Assembly (NCBI GenBank): GCA_029379385.1
Contig: CM055612.1
Span: 13,826,001 to 13,890,000 of the forward strand
From: Quillaja saponaria
Lineage: Eukaryota > Streptophyta > Magnoliopsida > Fabales > Quillajaceae
DNA: 64,000 bases
Direction of reading: 5' to 3'
Shown: in pieces, positions 58,201-64,000 of the stretch
Layout of the letters: each line of letters opens with the position of its first letter
Position numbering within the stretch: the first letter of the stretch is position 1
Position numbers and translations under genes: made by a program
Notes under the pieces: generated by a model
What the model was told of the DNA's origin: nothing
Database searches by the model: none
The model's input: the letters and a program-made list of their open reading frames with translations, nothing else

Positions 58201-59400
58201 TTTCATTAATCTTCCTTGCAAAAACAAGCATATTGAGTAAATACTATGTCGACCTTGCATATGACTAACACCTTTTTTGGCAAGAAATAATACTCTAACT
58301 TGATGCAAGCATGGTCTAATGAAAGACATAACTTTTCAATTGGAGTATATCTGTATTTTGCATCATTTAAAAGCCTACTCAAAAAATAAATAGCCCTTTT
58401 GGTTCCATCCTCAGCATCTTGTGCAAGTAGGCAGCCGATGGATTCCTTAGTATATAGCTTCAAATGTCTACTTGGTATAGTAGACACCAGGACTAAAGGA
58501 TTGGCTAAGCTATGCTTGATCTGGTCAAATGCTAATTGTTGTTCTTCTCCTCAATTAAATTCTTCAGCTCCCCTTAGCTTCAGGAAAGGTGAAAAAAATT
58601 TCTTTTTGCTAGTCGAATTAGCAATAAATCTTCTCATAAAGTTGATTTTGCCAATTAAACTTTGCAATTCTCTCTTATTTTGTGTTGGACTTGCTTCCAG
58701 AACTGCATTAGCTTTATTCTTGTCATTCTTAATTCCTTGTCGATGTATAAGAAAGCCAAGAAAATTATTAGCTGAGACTCTAAGAGCATATTTAGTTGGA
58801 TTCATTTTCAAATTTTAAAATCTCATTCTTTTAAAGGCTTAGGCCAGATCAGCTAGATGATAATCAATCCTTTCTGATTTCACCACCATGTCATCTATAT
58901 AGATCTCCATGCTATGATTAATTAGTTCATGAAAAATAGGGTTCATCACCTATTGGTATGCTGAACCTGCATTTTTTTAACCAAATGGCATGACAAGCCA
59001 TTCAAAAATTCCTAATGCACAAGGATAACAAAATGTAGTCTTGTGAATGTCTTCTTAGGCTACAAACATCTGGTTGTATCCTGAATATCCATCTGTGAAG
59101 GTGAGAATCCCATGATTGGAGGCTGCATCCCCTAACATATTGGCTACTAGCATAACATATTCCTCCTTAGGGACATCCAAATTTAAGTTTCTGAAATCTG
59201 TACAGATCCTGACTTACCCATTCTTCTTTATAACAATAATTATCTTAGATAGCCATTCCACATACCTAGTAGTGCCTATGAATCTAGCTTTCAAAAGCCT
59301 CTCAATTTCCTCTTTGATCTTTGGCATGAACCCTTGATTGAATCTTTTAGCTGGTTTTTATGAGGCTTGAAGCTTTATTTTATCGGTAACCGATGCTCGA
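58200..59400 (-). pseudogene. Tat element D reverse transcriptase and first RNase H
   Basis: RT motifs on the minus strand: FRNLNLDVPKEEYVM (about 59190), FTDGYSGYNQM (first Asp, about 59080) and MEIYIDDMVVKSER (catalytic DD, 58869-58910), then NNFLGFLIHRQGI and LQSLIGKINFMRRFIA. RNase H: ESIGCLLAQDAEDGTKRAIYF and YTPIEKLCLSLDHACIKL. Stops near 58990, 58830 and 58550 break the frame. Confidence 0.88.
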
Positions 59401-59910
59401 CCAATTGCCTAGATAACCCTGGCATTTCGTGAAATTCCCAGGCAAAATAATCTTTGTACTACTTAGTGAGCTTTGTCAGTCAATGTCTAACGGATTCAAC
59501 TAATAGGCCACTGATCTTTATTATTTTTGGCTCTTCTTCAGTACTTAAGTTAAAATCAATCAAAGGGTCTTAAGTTTCAAAACTAGGTTTATTTTTTTAT
59601 GAATAGAGCCTGCAATTCTTCCTATTTTTGCATTCGGTTTGTTAGCTGACATGCCTCTTCCTTATGCCCCTCAAGCGTGCTAGGGGTTTGATCCTCATTC
59701 CTGGTTTTGGTTAAGAGCATAACAAGCCATTGTAGGACATTCTTGAGTACTTTAAAGTTATGATCCATTAAAACCTTGTAAGGGAAGCCATGATTTGGCC
59801 TTAACTACTGACTGGATCTTTATCTGGAAACCCTAAGCAGTGAAATTGCAAGATTCTAGAGACCCTTCTTCATCATTGCTTGGCAGTTTAATTGTCTCTA
59901 CTCGTGGTGA

Positions 59911-60300
59911 CTAGAAAATAGCATTTGCCATCTTAATATCAGTTGTGAATGGATTTTGATTAGTTGATACCACTTCTATCTTGTCACCTTCCCAAAACAT
60001 TAACACCTGGTGTAATGTGGAAGTAACACACTGATTGGAATGAATCCAATCTCTGTAAGTGGGTTTGGCATCCACCACAAAGAATGTTGAACTTGTGGTT
60101 TGACTTCCAAAAGTGATCTCAGCTACTAATAGCCTAACTGCAGTGGTTGCCTCTCTTATAAAATTGGTCATCTTCATATTGGTAGATATAAGATAGGCTT
60201 TTAACTTACCAAATTTCAACATTATACCAATAGGCATAATGTTTAAAACTGCTCCATCATCTATGAATACTCGACTGACTGGCTTGCCATTGATATGAGT
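59911..60300 (-). pseudogene. Tat element D aspartic protease
   Basis: The active-site region at about 60240-60290 on the minus strand reads VFIDDGAVLNIMP (D-D-G instead of D-S/T-G). Then FGKLKAYLISTNMKMTNFI, FGSQTTSSTFFVVDAKPTYRDWI and TLHQVLMFWEGDKIEVV follow. The domain is mostly open. Confidence 0.8.
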
Positions 60301-60627
60301 TTTATGTACAAAGGCTTAAGATGGTTAGTCATATCCTTCGAAGGTTTCTCAAACTATATCATAGCTGGCCCAGTCTTATTCTCCCCAATAAAGTAGCCGA
60401 TTCAACGTCTTTGATGAAAACATCTCATTCTAGCTCCACCAATGCTTTATCTTCAATTGAGAATTCACTTGATAGAATATTGATGATGTCATTATCTGCT
60501 AAAGGCTCTTTAGTACCTTCTTCTTCTAGATCACCAACTTTATCAGAATTGACCGCAACTATTATCTCACGATTGTCACCTTTTGCAGAGTCTACCTTAG
60601 TTATTTCAACAAATTACCTACTTTTGT

Positions 60628-60849
60628 TTAATCTGCTTCAACTGTTGTGACTGGATTATCAGCTCCTACTGAATTTGCCTCGGCTGTTTTATTTATGGCC
60701 GTATCAGCTTTCTTGAGAGACTCCACCTCTTTCCTTACCACTGCTTTAGCTTCTCTTAACATTTTTAATATATGTTTCAACTTTTGGTTGAATTTTTGCC
60801 TTTGTCTCCTTCGCTTTTGAGTACAAGTAAGGTTTTCTATTGAGGTCAA
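60628..60849 (-). pseudogene. Tat element D gag-pol linker, basic and Lys-rich
   Basis: An open stretch with QKRRRQRQKFNQKLKHILKM and Ala/Lys/Glu-rich sequence between gag and protease. No domain is recognised; position and composition fit a nucleic-acid-binding linker. Confidence 0.5.
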
Positions 60850-61324
60850 CTGAGATGGTTCCTTTTTAACGTACTTGTTTAAGAACCATTGCCCTTTTTT
60901 TCTACAAATGCCTTTGGCTTGATCATCTTCTAAAGCTTTATATGCTCATCATTTAAAGTAGATATCCTTAATGTGGATATTCCATTTTCAATGTTAAACT
61001 TAACTACTTTTTGTTTCCCTTCTAGAATCAGTTCATCATCGGAATTTCACCTTTTCCAAGACACTACTTTTACCTCATTATGGGTTTACTGGGAAGCGAA
61101 GTCTGTGAAACACGTTTGACCCTTCTTCATAATTACCCCCTAATGGTAGCCAATTTCTCAACTTTTGCCTCTCCTTTAACTTTCCACTACTTTTGTACAG
61201 GTCGTTTCCACGCCAAATCTTTTGGATATGATTTAGATTTAGGTAATGGACCTATACAACAACTATATTGGCGGATACAGCTAGAAATTGATCAGTATTG
61301 ACTGACATTTCATTTGTTCCCTTA

Positions 61325-63400
61325 TCAACTAATTTGAAGTTTCCATCTTTCAAGGCTTTTTTGGATAATATTCCTAAAAAACAAACAGTTCATAGTAGCA
61401 TGACTGCATGAATTATGCCACTTACAGTATCGTTTGTCCTTGATCTCAATAGCCAATGGGATCTTATGTCTATTAGTCAACTTGATTTGCTTGTCCTTCA
61501 GCAGGTAGTCGAAGATCTGATCGACTTTGAAAATGTCAAATAAATATTGAGAGCAGGGCAAGAATAAGGTTTTTCTCTTAAGATCTCAGCCATTGACATA
61601 TCAGTTGATGGCTCCTCTTCATTATCGGCTGTCTCCCCTGGATTAAGGTCAGCTAAATCCACCACTGGCACTAAATGTGGACCTTTTGCACTTCTATTGG
61701 CTCTCCTCTATTCTTTTTCTAAGATGAATTGTTCGACTCTAGTGGCTTTAGATATTAGTTGAGTCAAATCAATACATTCTTGCGCAACCAGTTTCTCCTT
61801 TAGATGCTGATGCATGTTCCCCATTGCCATAATGGCATACTCTACTTTTATTAATTGCATATTGCATCTGCTTCTTAGTTTCTTGAATCTCTCCATATAC
61901 TCAGCACTGGTTCATCCACTTGCTACTTCAGGTTCATCAAGTCGATTACTGTCACATCTAGTTGCGGCCTGTAAAAATTATCATGGAAAAGCCTCTCCAT
62001 ATCTGATTAATTCTGCACATAATTATGAGATAAAGAAGAATACCACATGAAAGCAGTACCAGTTAAAGATAAAAGAAACAACTAAAGTTTAAAATACTCA
62101 TTTTGGTATGCCTCGCCACATTGGGCAGTGCATCTGCCAATGTGCTCTATGGTAGACTTTCCATCATCGCTTGAAAAGGTAGTAAAATCTGGAGTTCTGG
62201 AACCCCTGGGCAAAGGCATAACTTTGTCCACCCATTTAGGATATGGTTTCCTATAAACCGGCTTGTCGAGAGGCCTTAGCTTTATACCGAAATATCTTCT
62301 CATCACTTTAGCAATCATATTGGGATCAATCAAGGTGGCATAGCAGGTCTCACCTCAGCCATCACTAGTAGATACACGTTTGGTATTTGCAGGGTCATTG
62401 GCCCTGTCTGCCTAGATGGCCTTTGCATGTGGTTCGTTTATTCAACATACAATAGTTGATTAGGAGTAATAGGTGAAGGTTGACCCCATAGCTACTATGC
62501 TCCGTAATTTCTAAGTGTTTTGTACTGACTTCCAAATCTAGCATTTGGAAATTGCATATAAGCGATGATCGATCCTAGCTGTGGCGTCTGTCGAGGCTGC
62601 CTTTGGTTTTGTATGTAATTCGGTTGTTTAGTGTACATTGGCTAGTTAGGCATAATAGGTGGAGGTTGACCCCATGGCTACTCTACTCCATAACCTCCTA
62701 GTGTTTTGTACTAAGTTCTCCCAAATCCAGTAATTAGATATGGTAGCTAAGCTGTAACCAAACCTGGCTGTGGCATAGCACTAAAAACTATCGGGTTAGA
62801 AATTGTTGGTATAGATGGCAATCCAAAAGTACCTAACACAATTAGGGATTTTTTGGCCATTTGGATTTGCTTGTATTGTAAAATCGGCTGTGCCACTTGA
62901 CTAATATGTTTGATAACCACTTGCTCCCCAAGTGTAACCAAGAGCGGTACTGTTTGTGGTTACTGAACTAGTTGCCCGCCGTTGAAAAAGGTTACAGAGT
63001 CCTCTTTCGACTGTTAGGAAGTCCTTTGAGCTTGCTTTTGACATTGTGCACCTAATTGTGGACCATTGGCTTCATGATCTTAGCTAACTGTTTTGACATC
63101 TGGTATATTAAATCATTGAGTCCTAAATCGATTCGCTGATGGATAAAAGAAGTGGTCATCATTGTAGGCTGGCTAGAAGTTCTATCTCCTTCTATAGTTG
63201 GTGCAATGGTCCTTAATTGAGGAGATGATACTTCTTCCACAGTTGATGCAATAGTTCTCTGCTAGGGAGATGGTGATGTTGAAGTAGGAATTTCCATAGG
63301 TTATGAAACCTTGATTATCGTCTTGTCTCTGGCTACCATTCTTTCTAGCTCCTAGGTTGTGGAGTATCCATATCGGATGAACTTTTCTTAGAACATAATT
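61325..63400 (-). pseudogene. Tat element D gag
   Basis: On the minus strand: YPKWVDKVMPLPRGSRTPDF and DDGKSTIEHIGRCTAQCGEA (62082-62333), FKKLRSRCNMQLIKVEYAIM (61708-61896), and a zinc-binding type end KRYCKWHNSCSHATMNCLFF near 61420. These are typical of Tat/Athila-type gag. The N-terminal part (62747-63240) is Gln/Pro/Thr-rich. Multiple frames and stops. Confidence 0.85.
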
Positions 63401-63484
63401 GCATTCACCAATAAAAATCGTGACCTAATAACAAATCTCTCCAGAGATTAGTTGTTTTGGTTTCACAAGGCGTGCCTAAAAATA

Positions 63485-64000
63485 TGTTTGCAAAATATTT
63501 GAATGGAGATCAGCCGAGGTGAATAAGCTAACTTCGTAACTCTTAATTCTCACGTTCAAGCGATTTTGCGAAGAAAGTGACTTTGTTTCTTAGACAATGG
63601 GTTCCTAGGATACTAAAGAAAGCTCCTAGTGGATCGGTTCAATTGAAATATAACTACTAGGTATGAATTTGTAAAGGGAAGAGATAAAAAAATGTGATAA
63701 ATAAAGCATGTAAAGAAATGATGTAAATAAAGCAATAGAGGCTAAATGTAAAATATGAATTAAATGATAAGTTTGTGTTTGATGTTGGAGTGTTATGTTT
63801 TGTGTTTACAATCGATAACTTTAGCCCTATTTATACAAGAAAAACTAGTCATTTACCGACTAAGCCTATTTGTTACATTCTCCCTTAACTTTCTAACCAA
63901 GTATCCACTAATGTAGGAGTATTACTAACAACCAAAGTGGGTAACAACCCTATCAGCTGACTTGCCCGAATTTTTAGCAACCGACTTTTGCCTCAGCTAG
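63485..64000 (-). repeat. 5' LTR of Tat element D, partial
   Basis: It begins TGTTTGCAAAATATTTGAATG and aligns with 52194 onward at roughly nine in ten positions by eye. It runs off the window. Confidence 0.92.

Larger units (their letters stand above)
52194..64000 (-). mobile_element. Ty3/gypsy retrotransposon D, Tat lineage, right LTR cut by the window edge
   Basis: Left LTR 52194-53241, right LTR from 63485 to beyond the window. Coding order on the minus strand: gag, protease, RT, two RNase H-like domains, integrase, with an antisense ORF region before the left (3') LTR. The dual RNase H and antisense ORF are known features of Tat-lineage elements such as RIRE2 and Grande. The purine tract (GCAAGGGGGCCAAAG on the minus strand) lies next to the LTR. 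Every domain has stops. The left flank is AATAC; its partner is outside the window. Confidence 0.93.

Noticed and set aside
58399..58818. Plus-strand frame of 139 codons
   Set aside because: It is the reverse of the Tat RT/RNase H region, whose motifs are clear on the minus strand.
1..64000. CRISPR array, tRNA or rRNA gene, bacterial operon
   Set aside because: No regularly spaced direct repeats, no cloverleaf found by eye, and introns plus plant retrotransposons rule out a bacterial origin. The 13-base primer-binding sites are tRNA complements, not tRNA genes.

Overview
The window is nuclear DNA of a flowering plant, most likely a eudicot. It is AT-rich, has GT-AG introns, two plant-specific multi-exon genes, a class XII-type LRR receptor kinase relic, and mostly Ty1/copia, Ty3/gypsy, hAT and LINE sequence. 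All calls come from reading translations, splice sites, repeats and target-site duplications by eye. No database search was run.

Layout. 1-3446 is a decayed Tekay/Del-like gypsy pol and gag on the minus strand. It abuts a plus-strand gypsy 3' fragment (3447-4569) whose integrase tail is duplicated in tandem. 4570-7240 is non-coding with a possible hAT-type MITE, a 160-bp and a 373-bp tandem duplication, and a G-tract. 7873-12181 is a five-exon gene for a Ser/Pro-rich basic protein; two in-frame stops in exon 4 lie inside a 66-bp GT-AG segment that could be spliced out in frame. 13926-25035 is an LRR receptor kinase pseudogene split by copia element A (15921-23912, target duplication CATAT). 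Element A itself carries a 3376-bp solo gypsy LTR (18183-21558, target duplication GTCTC).

26775-29315 is an intact six-exon gene for a CCHC plus double-GRF zinc-finger protein. Copia element B (29531-43272) starts 216 bp after its stop codon. B holds a 4.2-kb hAT transposon (30480-34676, 8-bp duplication CCTATGGG) and a minus-strand copia element C (35026-40170, duplication GTAAC, LTRs about 96% alike). Removing the inserts leaves an element of about 4.4 kb.

43640-44380 is a LINE relic. 44650-48440 is non-coding; it includes an inverted-repeat element around a telomere-like tract (46674-47174). 48440-52190 is an AT-rich repeat block present twice, with a rearranged gypsy relic of the solo-LTR family between the copies. 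52194 to the window end is a minus-strand Tat-lineage gypsy element with a 1048-bp LTR, two RNase H domains, and an antisense reading region resembling the plant mobile domain between integrase and 3' LTR.

Only two genes look potentially functional: the Ser/Pro-rich protein (with a caveat) and the GRF zinc-finger protein. I found no convincing new biological system. The best leads are the exitron-like segment, the antisense plant-mobile-domain ORF, and the inverted-repeat element with a telomere-like loop.
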